From assembly GCF_900119075.1 (NCBI RefSeq), contig NZ_FPIP01000006.1, positions 28,632 to 92,631 of the forward strand: a stretch of DNA of 64,000 nt, given 5' to 3'. Numbering within the stretch: the first letter of the stretch is position 1; the number at the start of each line of letters is the position of its first letter. Below are positions 51,650 through 60,412 of the stretch, in pieces. The notes under the pieces were generated by a model. It was not told the DNA's origin. It was given only the letters and a program-made list of their open reading frames with translations, and did not search any database. This stretch comes from Ruminococcus flavefaciens. Lineage in GTDB: Bacteria > Bacillota > Clostridia > Oscillospirales > Ruminococcaceae. A program made the translations under genes and the position numbers.

Positions 51650-53212
51650 ATGAAGAAATTACTTTCAATGATGCTTTCCGCAGCTATAGGACTTACAGCT
51701 CTTACCTCTGTTTCAGGCGGAGCTTTCAATGAAAAGGCGGCAGCTGCCGAAAAGGGCGGCATGGTCGTTTTCGGTGACAGCATAGCTGCCGGCGTTACAA
51801 GAAAGGGCGATGTCGAGCATAACTACGGCGAGATATGCGGCGATTACCTTGGCTGCAAGGTCAGCAACTACGCAGTTTCGGGAGATAACACATCTGACCT
51901 TCTCAAAGTCATAGACAAGCTCTCTGACGAGCAGAAGAAGAACGTTGCAAACGCCGAGTACATCGTTATCTCTATCGGCGGAAACGACATCATGCAGTTT
52001 GCTTCAAGAAAGCTCATAGATTATGCCGCAGATAAGAACTTCCTCAACGACGGCTACACAAAGGACAATCTTCCTGCCGAGCCCTCTGTATCTGACCTGA
52101 TAAAGGTAGTCAAGTTCAAGGGCGAGGGAAGCCTTGCAGAATATGCCTCAAAGGGACTTTCTCAGGCTCTTGAAGTAAACAGCCAGATAAGCGGCGTTGC
52201 TACAGACCTGTGTTCAAGTGATAACGAGCACGACGGATATTTCGAGAAGGTAACTATCCCTAATATAAAGACTGCCGCTGCAAAGCTCAAGGCTATTTCT
52301 CCTGACGCAAGGATACTCGTACAGAATATATATCAGCCTGTTGAGCTTGACCAGACATATGTGGAGAGCACATACGGCAAGAACTCCTCACAGAATACCC
52401 TTATAAACTCTGTTGTAAGACCGAGACTTGAAGACGTTATGGCTGCATATGACCAGCAGCTCCGTACCATAGACGGTATCGAGGTGGTAGATGTAAAGAC
52501 TCTCTTCACATCTTCTGATAAAGCGCTTAACGCAAGCAACCCAGGACACGCAAATTACTTCGTTGATATCCAGACAGGCAGCCTTTCTACCGCAGACGTT
52601 CACCCCAATCAGAAGGGACACGTTGCAATTGCAACAGCTATTCTTGAAAAGATAAACAAGCTTCACGACGATAACGGACTTCTCCGCAAGACATTCAACA
52701 GCTTCAGCGACAAGGACAAGTATCCTGCTATCGCGCTTGCGACTTATAACAAGGTAGCAGGCACTGATCCGACTCTGACTACTACAACTACGACCTCAAC
52801 AACTACTACAACGACCACAACTACTACAGCAAAGCCAACTACAACCACCACAACAACAACTACTACAACTACTAAGGCAACGACTACAACAAAGAAGATA
52901 ACCACAACAAGCACCACAGCTGCAACAGCACCTGTTACAACGACTGCTCAGCCCGTCAAGACTATCGCTCTGGGCGATGTAGACGACAACAAGACCATAA
53001 ACGCAGTTGACGCTTCATATGTTCTTGAGGACTACGCAAGGACTTCAACAAATAAGGCATCAAAATTCAGCGACGCTCAGAAAAAGGCGGCAGACGTTGA
53101 CAAGGATACAAAGATAAACGCAGTTGACGCTTCGTATATCCTTTCATACTACGCATACACCGCAGTTACAAAGGACGTCAAGAGCTTTGAGGAATATTTA
53201 AAGACAGCATAA
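51650..53212 (+). CDS. Secreted SGNH-type esterase with C-terminal dockerin
   Basis: A 520-residue cellulosomal enzyme: signal peptide, SGNH hydrolase domain (about 36-345) with FGDS (Ser44), IGGND and DVHPN (catalytic Asp and His), a Thr-rich linker (about 375-440) and a dockerin with GDVDDNKTINAVDASYVLEDYA and DVDKDTKINAVDASYILSYYA loops. SGNH domains in cellulosomes usually are carbohydrate esterases removing acetyl groups from xylan or other glycans. The dockerin would plug into a ScaA or ScaC-type cohesin. AAGGAGG lies before ATG 51650. Confidence 0.9.
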   Translation: MKKLLSMMLSAAIGLTALTSVSGGAFNEKAAAAEKGGMVVFGDSIAAGVTRKGDVEHNYGEICGDYLGCKVSNYAVSGDNTSDLLKVIDKLSDEQKKNVANAEYIVISIGGNDIMQFASRKLIDYAADKNFLNDGYTKDNLPAEPSVSDLIKVVKFKGEGSLAEYASKGLSQALEVNSQISGVATDLCSSDNEHDGYFEKVTIPNIKTAAAKLKAISPDARILVQNIYQPVELDQTYVESTYGKNSSQNTLINSVVRPRLEDVMAAYDQQLRTIDGIEVVDVKTLFTSSDKALNASNPGHANYFVDIQTGSLSTADVHPNQKGHVAIATAILEKINKLHDDNGLLRKTFNSFSDKDKYPAIALATYNKVAGTDPTLTTTTTTSTTTTTTTTTTAKPTTTTTTTTTTTTKATTTTKKITTTSTTAATAPVTTTAQPVKTIALGDVDDNKTINAVDASYVLEDYARTSTNKASKFSDAQKKAADVDKDTKINAVDASYILSYYAYTAVTKDVKSFEEYLKTA

Positions 53213-53214
53213 AT

Positions 53215-53245
53215 CACAGCGGACAGCTAACTCCTGTCCGCTGAT
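53215..53245 (+). terminator. Hairpin after the esterase gene (weak terminator)
   Basis: CAGCGGACAG/CTGTCCGCTG stem with a seven-base loop. Only a poor T-tail follows (ATTGTAT), so read-through into the lipid-kinase gene is likely. Confidence 0.55.
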
Positions 53246-53263
53246 TGTATAGGGAGAAAAACA

Positions 53264-54178
53264 ATGAAAAAGATGTATTTTATAGTCAACCTCGTTGCAG
53301 GCAAGGCTGTAATCAATAAAAAGCTGGGCAAAATAGTAGACGAGTTCGTTAAGGCAGGCTATGAGGTGACTGTCCACACCACTCAGAGCGGCGGCGACGC
53401 TGTGGAGCAGGCTGTATACGCCTGTGAAAAGGGCTACGACCTCCTTGTTGTAGCAGGGGGCGACGGTACTCTCAGCCAGTGCCTGCAGGGAGTAATGGGC
53501 TGTGAAAAGCGCATACCCATAGGCTATGTGCCTGCGGGCTCTACCAATGATTTTTCCAAGAGTCTCGGCATACCTGCCGACCAGATAAAGGCTGCAAAGG
53601 TCATCACCCACGGCAAGCCCGTACTCTGCGACGTGGGCGGCTTCAATGACGGCTATTTCTCCTATGTTGCGGCTTTCGGAGCTTTTACCAACATCACCTA
53701 CGAGACCTCCCAGAAGGTCAAGAACGTTTTCGGTCACGCCGCTTATATTGCAGGGGGAGCTGCTCATCTGGGCAGTATCAAGGCAAAGCCCATGCGCATA
53801 GAGTACGACGGCAGGACTATCGAGGGCGACTTCGTATACGGCATGATAACGAATACCGCTTCTGTGGCAGGCATGATAAATATGAAGAACTTTCTCCTTG
53901 ACGATGGTATCTTCGAGGTAACTCTCATCAGAAAGCCCAAAAACGCCGCAGAGCTTGGCAAGACCGCTGTAGCCCTGCTGAGAAACGATATGACCGATAA
54001 AAACATCGTTTTCTTCCGCACAAATAACGTGACTATCACCAACCTCTCCGACAAGCCCTTCTCGTGGACAAGAGACGGCGAGTACGGCGGCGAGGAAGTT
54101 GTCAACCATATCTGCTGCCACAAAAAGGCAGTTCCGTTCATGGTGCGCGGCAAGAGCCGCCTGCCCTTTGAGAAGTGA
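53264..54178 (+). CDS. Diacylglycerol kinase-family lipid kinase
   Basis: A 304-residue protein of the DagK/YegS group: VNLVAGKA start, VVAGGDGTLSQCLQG (GGDGT), VPAGSTNDFSKSLGIP and SWTRDGEYGGE near the end. These soluble kinases phosphorylate diacylglycerol or related lipids for recycling. GGGAG precedes the ATG. Its stop touches the start region of holB. Confidence 0.9.
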   Translation: MKKMYFIVNLVAGKAVINKKLGKIVDEFVKAGYEVTVHTTQSGGDAVEQAVYACEKGYDLLVVAGGDGTLSQCLQGVMGCEKRIPIGYVPAGSTNDFSKSLGIPADQIKAAKVITHGKPVLCDVGGFNDGYFSYVAAFGAFTNITYETSQKVKNVFGHAAYIAGGAAHLGSIKAKPMRIEYDGRTIEGDFVYGMITNTASVAGMINMKNFLLDDGIFEVTLIRKPKNAAELGKTAVALLRNDMTDKNIVFFRTNNVTITNLSDKPFSWTRDGEYGGEEVVNHICCHKKAVPFMVRGKSRLPFEK

Positions 54179-54183
54179 GCGGC

Positions 54184-55167
54184 ATGAAGAAAATATACGG
54201 AAACAAGCAGCTTCTTGACGCTCTTGCAGGCATGAGAGCCAGCGGCAGGACTGCTCATTCGCTGATGATATGGGGCGAAAAGGGCAGCGGAAAGAAGCTT
54301 ATCGCCAAATACTACACACAGGCGCTGATGTGCGAGACTCCCGAAAACGGCAAGCCCTGCGGACGCTGCAACGCCTGCGTGAACGTGGAAAAGGATATCC
54401 ACCCCGACGTTGTATATCCCGAAAGGTCGGGAAAGCTGGGCAACTACAGCGTAAAGACTGCCCGTGACATCATCGCGGACGCCTATGTAAAGCCCAACAA
54501 CAGCAGCGGCTGCAAGGTGTATATCTTTGCAGATTGCAGCCATGTACAGGAGCAGACTCAGAACGCCCTGCTGAAGCTCATAGAGGAGCCCCCCGAGTAT
54601 GCCTATTTCATATTCACCTGCGGCTCAAAGTCGGAGTTCCTGCCCACTATCATATCCCGATGTGTGTGCTTCTCCACAGCTCCCTGCACCGAGGAGGAGG
54701 CGGAGGCTTCACTGGCGGACAGCGGCTATGCTCCCCAGGACATACAGGCGGCAGTGAGCTGTTTCCACGGTAACATCGGTATGTGCGAGAGCTACATCAA
54801 CGACGAAGCTCTCCGCAGGCAGGTGGATTTGACAAAATCCCTTGCCGATAGTATAATAAGGAAAGACGAGTACGCTCTCAGCGTAGGTCTGTTCTCTCTG
54901 GGACGAGAGAGGGACGACGTGAGAGAGGTGCTTTCAATGCTTGACAAGCTCATACGCGACGCGGCAGTTCTCGGCAAGGACGAAACTGCACGGACTATAG
55001 GCTGCTTCCGCGAGGGAGCAAGAGCGCTTTCACGCTCGCTGACGGCTTATCAGTCCGCACGTATGCACTCCCGTATCGAAAAGGCGTGGAGCGCGGTTGA
55101 GAGCAATGTTGGCATACCGTTGGCGCTTACGGCGCTGGGTGCGGAGATAATGGAAATAGTCGGATAA
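54184..55167 (+). CDS. holB: DNA polymerase III delta-prime subunit
   Basis: ATG 54184 is preferred over GTG 54175; neither has a good ribosome site, and coupling to the kinase gene is likely. The 327-residue clamp-loader subunit has WGEKGSGKKLIAKYY (P-loop), zinc Cys (CGRCNAC), the ALLKLIEEPPEYAYFIF block and TIISRC. holB-ricT order is conserved in Firmicutes. Confidence 0.9.
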   Translation: MKKIYGNKQLLDALAGMRASGRTAHSLMIWGEKGSGKKLIAKYYTQALMCETPENGKPCGRCNACVNVEKDIHPDVVYPERSGKLGNYSVKTARDIIADAYVKPNNSSGCKVYIFADCSHVQEQTQNALLKLIEEPPEYAYFIFTCGSKSEFLPTIISRCVCFSTAPCTEEEAEASLADSGYAPQDIQAAVSCFHGNIGMCESYINDEALRRQVDLTKSLADSIIRKDEYALSVGLFSLGRERDDVREVLSMLDKLIRDAAVLGKDETARTIGCFREGARALSRSLTAYQSARMHSRIEKAWSAVESNVGIPLALTALGAEIMEIVG

Positions 55168-55189
55168 ACGGCTTTAGATAGGAGTTTCT

Positions 55190-56056
55190 ATGAAGGAAAT
55201 AGTCGGAGTACGCTTCAAGAGCGTAGGAAAAATATACTACTTTTCACCCGGAGATATAAAGGCTAAGGTGGGTGACCGTGCCATAGTCGAGACTGTACGC
55301 GGAGTTGAGTGCGGCGAGGTGGTCATTGCCAACCGCCAGATAGACGATGAGGAGATAAATTCACCTCTCAAGCCTATAATCAGGCTTGCTGACGCCAACG
55401 ACCTCAAGACAGTTGAGAAGAACAAGCAGCGCGAAAAGGACGCTTTCAGGATATGCGAGGAGAAGATAGCATTCCGTAAGCTGAACATGAAGCTGGTTGA
55501 CGTTGAGTGCACCTTTGACAACAACAAGCTGCTTTTTTACTTCACAGCCGAGAACCGCGTGGACTTCCGCGAACTGGTAAAGGACCTTGCGGCTGTGTTC
55601 AGAACAAGAATAGAGCTGCGTCAGATAGGCGTCCGCGACGAGGCTAAGATACTGGGCGGACTTGGTATCTGCGGCAGAGAGTTCTGCTGTAAGAGTTACA
55701 TGGGCGATTTCCAGCCCGTTTCAATAAAAATGGCAAAGGAGCAGGGACTTTCCCTGAATCCTACAAAAATATCGGGAACCTGCGGCAGGCTTATGTGCTG
55801 TCTCAAAAACGAGCAGAACGCATACGAGGCTCTGCTTAAGATAACCCCGAAGATAGGCGCTACAGTAGTTACTCCCGACGGCGACAAGGGACGTGTTGAG
55901 GACGTTAACCTCATCACAGGCAAGCTCCGCGTAAAGACCGACAAGTCCGAGGTGCCTGTAACTCTCGACAGAAGTGAGGTAAAGCTTCTCAAGGATGCTG
56001 AGATAAGAGTAAACAAGGAAGAGCTGAAGGCGCTGAAAAACCTTGAGGATAAATAA
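55190..56056 (+). CDS. ricT: RicT/PSP1-domain stage 0 sporulation-type regulator
   Basis: A 288-residue protein: GVRFKSVGKIYYF start, RGVECGEVV, then the PSP1 core DFRELVKDLAAVFRTRIELRQIGVRDEAKILGGLGICGREFCCKSYM and SGTCGRLMCCL. Its Cys can hold Fe-S clusters in the RicAFT complex that aids RNase Y-dependent mRNA maturation in B. subtilis. Position after holB supports the name. Its stop overlaps the queH start (TAATG). Confidence 0.92.
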   Translation: MKEIVGVRFKSVGKIYYFSPGDIKAKVGDRAIVETVRGVECGEVVIANRQIDDEEINSPLKPIIRLADANDLKTVEKNKQREKDAFRICEEKIAFRKLNMKLVDVECTFDNNKLLFYFTAENRVDFRELVKDLAAVFRTRIELRQIGVRDEAKILGGLGICGREFCCKSYMGDFQPVSIKMAKEQGLSLNPTKISGTCGRLMCCLKNEQNAYEALLKITPKIGATVVTPDGDKGRVEDVNLITGKLRVKTDKSEVPVTLDRSEVKLLKDAEIRVNKEELKALKNLEDK

Positions 56057-56664
56057 TGCCCGAGCAGAAGATAAATTACGGACTGCTTCTGGATAAGAAG
56101 ATAGCGGAGCTGGAAAAGAGCGGCGAAAGGCCGTCGCTGCTGCTTCATGCCTGCTGTGCGCCGTGCAGCAGCCATACCCTGACGGTGCTGTATAAGTATT
56201 TCCGTATCACGCTGTATTTCTGCAACCCCAATATAGCTCCCGAGGAGGAGTACGTATTCCGTCTCAATGAGCTGAAAAGGCTTGTTCGTGAAATGGGGCT
56301 TGATATCCCCATTATCGAGGAGGACTACGACTCTGCGCCATTTTATGAGCTGGCAAAGGGGCTTGAAGACCTGCCCGAGCGCGGAGAGCGCTGCAAAAAG
56401 TGCATAGGCTACCGTCTGCGGAAAGCAGGGGAAAAGGCTAAGGAAATGGGCTGCGACTTCTTTACGACTACGCTGACTATCAGTCCCCATAAGGACTGCG
56501 CATTTATAAACGAGTTCGGCGGCAGATTGCAGGACGAGGTGGGAGTTGCCTACCTTTTCTCTGATTTCAAGAAGCACGAGGGCTACAAGCACTCCATAGA
56601 GCTGTCAAGGCAGTATGATCTGTACCGCCAGAACTACTGCGGCTGCGTATTCAGTAAAAAGTAG
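56056..56664 (+). CDS. queH: Epoxyqueuosine reductase QueH
   Basis: A 202-residue protein with LLLHACCAPCSSH near the N-terminus, RGERCKKCIGYRL in the middle and NYCGCVFSK at the end. These Cys sets match the QueH family (formerly DUF208), which uses Fe-S chemistry in the last step of queuosine synthesis in tRNA. The start overlaps the ricT stop by one base. Confidence 0.92.
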   Translation: MPEQKINYGLLLDKKIAELEKSGERPSLLLHACCAPCSSHTLTVLYKYFRITLYFCNPNIAPEEEYVFRLNELKRLVREMGLDIPIIEEDYDSAPFYELAKGLEDLPERGERCKKCIGYRLRKAGEKAKEMGCDFFTTTLTISPHKDCAFINEFGGRLQDEVGVAYLFSDFKKHEGYKHSIELSRQYDLYRQNYCGCVFSKK

Positions 56665-56830
56665 GGAACGCCGCCCTCGGCGTTCCGTTTGTTGCGTAAT
56701 TGAAAATCAGTAGTGCGTAGTGTAGGGGCGCCCTTTGGGCGTCCGCTAATTACGATGAAATGATAATCAACGTATTGTAGGGGACGGCGTCCTCGACGTC
56801 CCGTGTACGGGCGGATATGATCCGCCCGTT
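56665..56830. repeat. Palindromic repeats before ybaK
   Basis: Units: GGGAACGCCGCCCTCGGCGTTCCG after queH, GGGGCGCCC, GGGACGGCGTCCTCGACGTCCC and GGGCGGATATGATCCGCCC, the last close to the ybaK start. Confidence 0.7.
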
Positions 56831-56864
56831 TTCGCATACGATCAATGGCTAAAAAGGTGAAATA

Positions 56865-57344
56865 ATGGGCAAAGAACTAAAAACCAACGCAATGCGTTTT
56901 CTTGATAAGAGCAAGATAGAATATACGGTGCAGACCTACGAATGCGACGAGTTCATCGACGGCATACACACCGCCGAAAAGCTGGGACAGCCCCTCGACG
57001 AGACCTTCAAGACTCTCGTTGCGCAGGGAAAGAGCGGCAGCTATTACTGCTTTCTTATCCCCGTTGCGCTGGAGCTTGACATGAAAAAGGCTGCCAAAAG
57101 CGTAGGGGAGAAGTCCGTGGAGCTTATCCACGTCAAGGATATCACCAAGATAACAGGCTATGTCCGCGGCGGATGTACTCCTATCGGCATGAAAAAGCAG
57201 TTCATGACCGTGGTGCACGAAAGCGCGGCGGAGCTACCTATGTTCTTTATCAGCGGCGGACGCATAGGCACACAGATACATCTTTCGCCGCAGGAGCTTG
57301 TAAAGGCTATACGCGGCAAATTTGAGGATATCATAATGCAGTAA
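56865..57344 (+). CDS. ybaK: Cys-tRNA(Pro)/Cys-tRNA deacylase YbaK
   Basis: A 159-residue YbaK/EbsC protein: KTNAMRFLDKSKIEYTVQTYE start, FKTLVAQG, Lys-rich core, GGCTPIGMKKQF and SGGRIGTQIHLSP. It hydrolyses mischarged Cys-tRNA(Pro). AAGGTGA lies before ATG 56865. Confidence 0.94.
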   Translation: MGKELKTNAMRFLDKSKIEYTVQTYECDEFIDGIHTAEKLGQPLDETFKTLVAQGKSGSYYCFLIPVALELDMKKAAKSVGEKSVELIHVKDITKITGYVRGGCTPIGMKKQFMTVVHESAAELPMFFISGGRIGTQIHLSPQELVKAIRGKFEDIIMQ

Positions 57345-57382
57345 GCATTCATAAATACTGTCAGAGAGAGGGTGACGGCAAT

Positions 57383-59167
57383 ATGAACGGCGATTTTCTC
57401 AGTGAAAAGCTCTACAGCGTAGGCAGAGCCGTGGTGGACAGGAGTTTCCACACACAGAGCGGCAACGAAGGCTTTTTCGCATTTTTCGGCAACGATGTTA
57501 CCTATTCCATAAGACGAACTATCAGCGACGAGGACTATCCGCGTATACTTGAATGTATGGAGAACGCCTCCGTGGGAAATATCCGCAGGACCGTTATCCG
57601 CATGAAGGGCGTCAGCGGCGATTACCGCTGGATACTGGTAACTGTTCGGCTTATCCTGTCCGAGGGCAGAGAGCCTATGTACAGCATGAATTTCAGCGAC
57701 GTTTTCTCGCTGGAGTCCCTTGCCTACAGCCGTCAGCGAAAGCTCTCGGAGTACCGCTATGTGCTGAGCCTCATATCCGACCTTGCATTCGAGTACAGCT
57801 TCGAGACAAAAAAGATACGCATATATATGTTTGACTGCTTCCGCGAGATAGTCCTTGTGGACGAGGAGCTGGAGCAGTGGCGGAAGAACGCCATAGATTC
57901 AGGCTATGTCCTGACGCGCTACATCGAGACATTCAACTCCCTTTGCAGGGATATCAGCAGCGGAGCCTACCGCTTCGACCATGAGCTGGAGACCTCTGTG
58001 CTCACCGAGGGCAAGACCAAGGAGGTCTGCCTTTTCCGAGGTCTTACACGTTACGACGATCCCGAAAACCGCAAGGTGACAGGTATAATCTCGGTAGTGA
58101 GCTCCCGTGGCAGGGGCAAGGAGGTCAATCTCGCCCTTGAAGCCAACAGGGATTCACTGTCGGGACTTCTCAATAAACGTGCCATAACTGCCTTTGCGCA
58201 GGAGATACTGGCGGAAGAACCTCACCACAGCGTACACCTCGTTATTCTTGATATCGACGACTTTACCGATATAAACAACGGCTACGGACACCTTTTCGGC
58301 GACGAGGTCATCTACACCGTGGCAAGTATAATCAAGACCGAAATCGGCTCCCGCGGCATTGCAGGCAGGATAAGCGGCGGCGGTTTCCTCATCGTTTTGG
58401 AGGAGATACGTGACGAGGAGGACCTGCGAAGCATTCTCCGCGCTATCCGCACTAATATCGAGTTTTCATTTACGGACAGGTTCGAGAAATTCCGCCTGAC
58501 CTGCTCTATGGGAGTTTCTACCTACCCCATTGACAGCAGGAGCTACGACGAGCTTTTCATGCAGGCTGACAAAGCCCTGTATATCGCACAGGAAAAGGGA
58601 CAGAACCGCTACGTCATCTACGATGTGGTGAAGCACGGTCCTGTTGAAAAGGACATGGGCAACAGGATAGCCTTTCTCAGCGGAAAGGGCGAGTCCTCGG
58701 AGAAGCTCAGCTTTGTGGGCGGACTGGCGGAAAGCCTTGTTCTTGGCAGGATACCCGATATATCCGTGCTTTTGGAGCAGGTGAGAGTTCAGTTTGACCT
58801 TGACGATATCTGCGTATTTTCGGGCAGTGATATGGGACTTATGCTCAGCTGCGGAAATGCGGCTCTGAAAAACGCGGCTTATCTCCTTGAAAACGGCTAT
58901 ACAGACCGATTCACAGGGGACGGGCTCTTTGTTATCGACAACGTCAACGAGCTTGAAGGACGCGACGACAACGCCTTTGCACAGCTTGTAGCGCAGAATA
59001 TCGGCGGTGCGGTGCAGTACCTCATCACCGAGGACGGCATGATAAAGGGAATGATTTCGTTCTGCTACATCGGGCGCTTCAAGAAGTGGTCGGTGGCTGA
59101 CATAAACTACTTCGCCATAATCGGCAGAGTCATCTCGGCGATACTGAAAAAGCAGGCGTATATCTGA
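57383..59167 (+). CDS. GGDEF-domain protein with degenerate active site, PAS- and GAF-like regions
   Basis: A 594-residue cytoplasmic protein. The N-terminal part (about 20-115) is PAS-like, with SGDYRWILVTVR. The GGDEF domain spans about 255-415 with DIDDFTDINNGYGHLFGDEV, but the signature loop reads SGGGF (331-335) where active cyclases have GGDEF or GGEEF. The acidic residues needed for catalysis are thus missing. The C-terminal part (about 440-590) looks GAF-like. Such degenerate forms tend to bind c-di-GMP or GTP as sensors, or act as partners. Confidence 0.85.
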   Translation: MNGDFLSEKLYSVGRAVVDRSFHTQSGNEGFFAFFGNDVTYSIRRTISDEDYPRILECMENASVGNIRRTVIRMKGVSGDYRWILVTVRLILSEGREPMYSMNFSDVFSLESLAYSRQRKLSEYRYVLSLISDLAFEYSFETKKIRIYMFDCFREIVLVDEELEQWRKNAIDSGYVLTRYIETFNSLCRDISSGAYRFDHELETSVLTEGKTKEVCLFRGLTRYDDPENRKVTGIISVVSSRGRGKEVNLALEANRDSLSGLLNKRAITAFAQEILAEEPHHSVHLVILDIDDFTDINNGYGHLFGDEVIYTVASIIKTEIGSRGIAGRISGGGFLIVLEEIRDEEDLRSILRAIRTNIEFSFTDRFEKFRLTCSMGVSTYPIDSRSYDELFMQADKALYIAQEKGQNRYVIYDVVKHGPVEKDMGNRIAFLSGKGESSEKLSFVGGLAESLVLGRIPDISVLLEQVRVQFDLDDICVFSGSDMGLMLSCGNAALKNAAYLLENGYTDRFTGDGLFVIDNVNELEGRDDNAFAQLVAQNIGGAVQYLITEDGMIKGMISFCYIGRFKKWSVADINYFAIIGRVISAILKKQAYI

Positions 59168-59325
59168 TTCCATAGACGTTATGCACTAATAACCGATAGC
59201 TGTTTTGTTTATTCATACAAAGTTTTCAAAAAAATGCAACAAAACGGGCTTCTCAGGAGACTTATACAGTAGAGACTATTTTTTTGAACCGTATTTTTCA
59301 TATATAATAATTAGGGGGTTATATT

Positions 59326-59421
59326 ATGGAAGAAGCATTGGCGGCTGTTTCAGCCATAGTTCTGCTATTAGGCTGCTATGCAGGCTGCGGCAGGGATAAA
59401 AAGAAGAAAAAAGACGATTAG
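59326..59421 (+). CDS. Candidate 31-residue membrane peptide
   Basis: AGGGGG (59313-59318) precedes ATG 59326. The peptide has one hydrophobic segment (ALAAVSAIVLLLGCY) and ends in a Lys-rich tail with two Asp. The stop codon lies inside the CIRCE element. The composition fits small membrane proteins; function unknown. A TATAAT at 59303 lacks a good -35. The rest of 59168-59610 shows no other gene. Confidence 0.45.
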   Translation: MEEALAAVSAIVLLLGCYAGCGRDKKKKKDD

Positions 59422-59444
59422 CACTCTCGCATTGAGAGTGCTAA
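59418..59444 (+). promoter_or_regulatory. CIRCE operator (HrcA site)
   Basis: TTAGCACTC (59418-59426), nine-base spacer and GAGTGCTAA (59436-59444): a perfect CIRCE palindrome. HrcA represses heat-shock genes through it. It lies 165 bases before hsp20. The nearest downstream promoter candidates are poor, so the exact promoter is unclear. Confidence 0.93.
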
Positions 59445-59609
59445 TTTTCATTGTACTGTCACATAACCTTGATATTCCTTTCAAATAACCGCTGTATCAT
59501 ATAGACAATGAAACGAAAGGAAGCGATACCAATGGAAAGCGTGAAAAGTGTATATTATAATGAAAACTGCATAGGATAAATATGAAATTATCAATTGGAG
59601 GTATGATTT

Positions 59610-60035
59610 ATGTATGGACTTACACCTTTCGGCGGCACAGGCTTTGGTCTGTGGGACGCATTCAATGACTTTGACAAGAATTTCTTCGGCGGCAGTATGC
59701 CGATGAGCAGCTGCAAGACCGATATCCGCGACGACGGCGACAAGTACGTCCTCGAATCGGAGCTCCCCGGCTTTGAGAAAGAGGATATCAAGCTCGACCT
59801 TAGCGGCACACAGCTCACCATTACGGCTGAGCACAGCACAAACAACGACGAAAAGGACGACAAGGGCAATTATATCCGCCGCGAGCGCACTTTCGGCTCG
59901 TATAAGAGAAGCTTCAATATCGGCGATATTGATACAGAGGGAATCAATGCGGAATACAAGAACGGTATCCTGACCATTGAGCTCCCGAAGAAAACTCCAG
60001 AAGCTCCTGTCGCAAAGAGACTGGAAATCAAATAA
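59610..60035 (+). CDS. hsp20: Small heat-shock protein, Hsp20 family
   Basis: A 141-residue alpha-crystallin-type chaperone: TDIRDDGDKYVLESELPGFEKEDIKLDL, a variable loop, YIRRERTFGSYKRSFNI and AEYKNGILTIELPK, the family's A-x-x-x-n-G-I/V-L signature. It holds unfolding proteins under heat stress. TTGGAGG precedes ATG 59610. The CIRCE upstream predicts control by HrcA, which is more usual for groESL and dnaK than for hsp20. Confidence 0.93.
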   Translation: MYGLTPFGGTGFGLWDAFNDFDKNFFGGSMPMSSCKTDIRDDGDKYVLESELPGFEKEDIKLDLSGTQLTITAEHSTNNDEKDDKGNYIRRERTFGSYKRSFNIGDIDTEGINAEYKNGILTIELPKKTPEAPVAKRLEIK

Positions 60036-60073
60036 GGCAAGCCTGCCAATAACCATATAACACCACTCCATAA

Positions 60074-60108
60074 GCCCGTAAGAAGCTGCTTCTTACGGGC
60101 GTTTTTTT
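60074..60108 (+). terminator. Terminator of hsp20
   Basis: GCCCGTAAGAAG/TTCTTACGGGC stem, four-base loop and seven T residues. Confidence 0.92.
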
Positions 60109-60337
60109 ATTAGTGATTAGTGCTTAGTGATTAGTAAGTAGTGAGTAGAAAGTAGTGAGTAGTAGGGGCGGCGTTTCGCCGCCCGCATAATTTTCATAAA
60201 ATGTGCCGTAAGCGATGTACGATTAACGGTTCTGACAGGTGTAAGCGAGCTGGCTCAGCTCGTTTATGCAGGATTAACATTCCAAAGGGATAAAATCCGT
60301 CGGAATGTACAAATCTATTTCTGACAAAAAATATATC
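60109..60337. repeat. Heptamer run, one palindrome and stems before the HAD gene
   Basis: A degenerate TAGTGATTAGTG/TAGTAAGTAG run occupies 60109-60164. A GGGGCGGCG/CGCCGCCC unit follows (60163-60186). Two local stems come next: GCGAGCTGGCTCAGCTCG near 60245 and ACATTCC/GGAATGT (about 60277-60308) around an inner GGAT/ATCC. No gene is seen. Confidence 0.55.
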
Positions 60338-60366
60338 TTCACTTTTCTCGCTAAATATGTTATAAT
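60338..60366 (+). promoter_or_regulatory. Promoter of the HAD gene
   Basis: TTCACT (60338-60343), 17-base spacer and TATAAT (60361-60366), with an extended -10 TGt. Confidence 0.6.
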
Positions 60367-60412
60367 ACTATTATGAATATCCACGTAAAGGCTCACGGAG
60401 GTGACCGCCCAA

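Noticed and set aside
54175..54183. GTG start for holB
   Set aside because: It overlaps the kinase stop without a better ribosome site; ATG 54184 gives the usual N-terminus.
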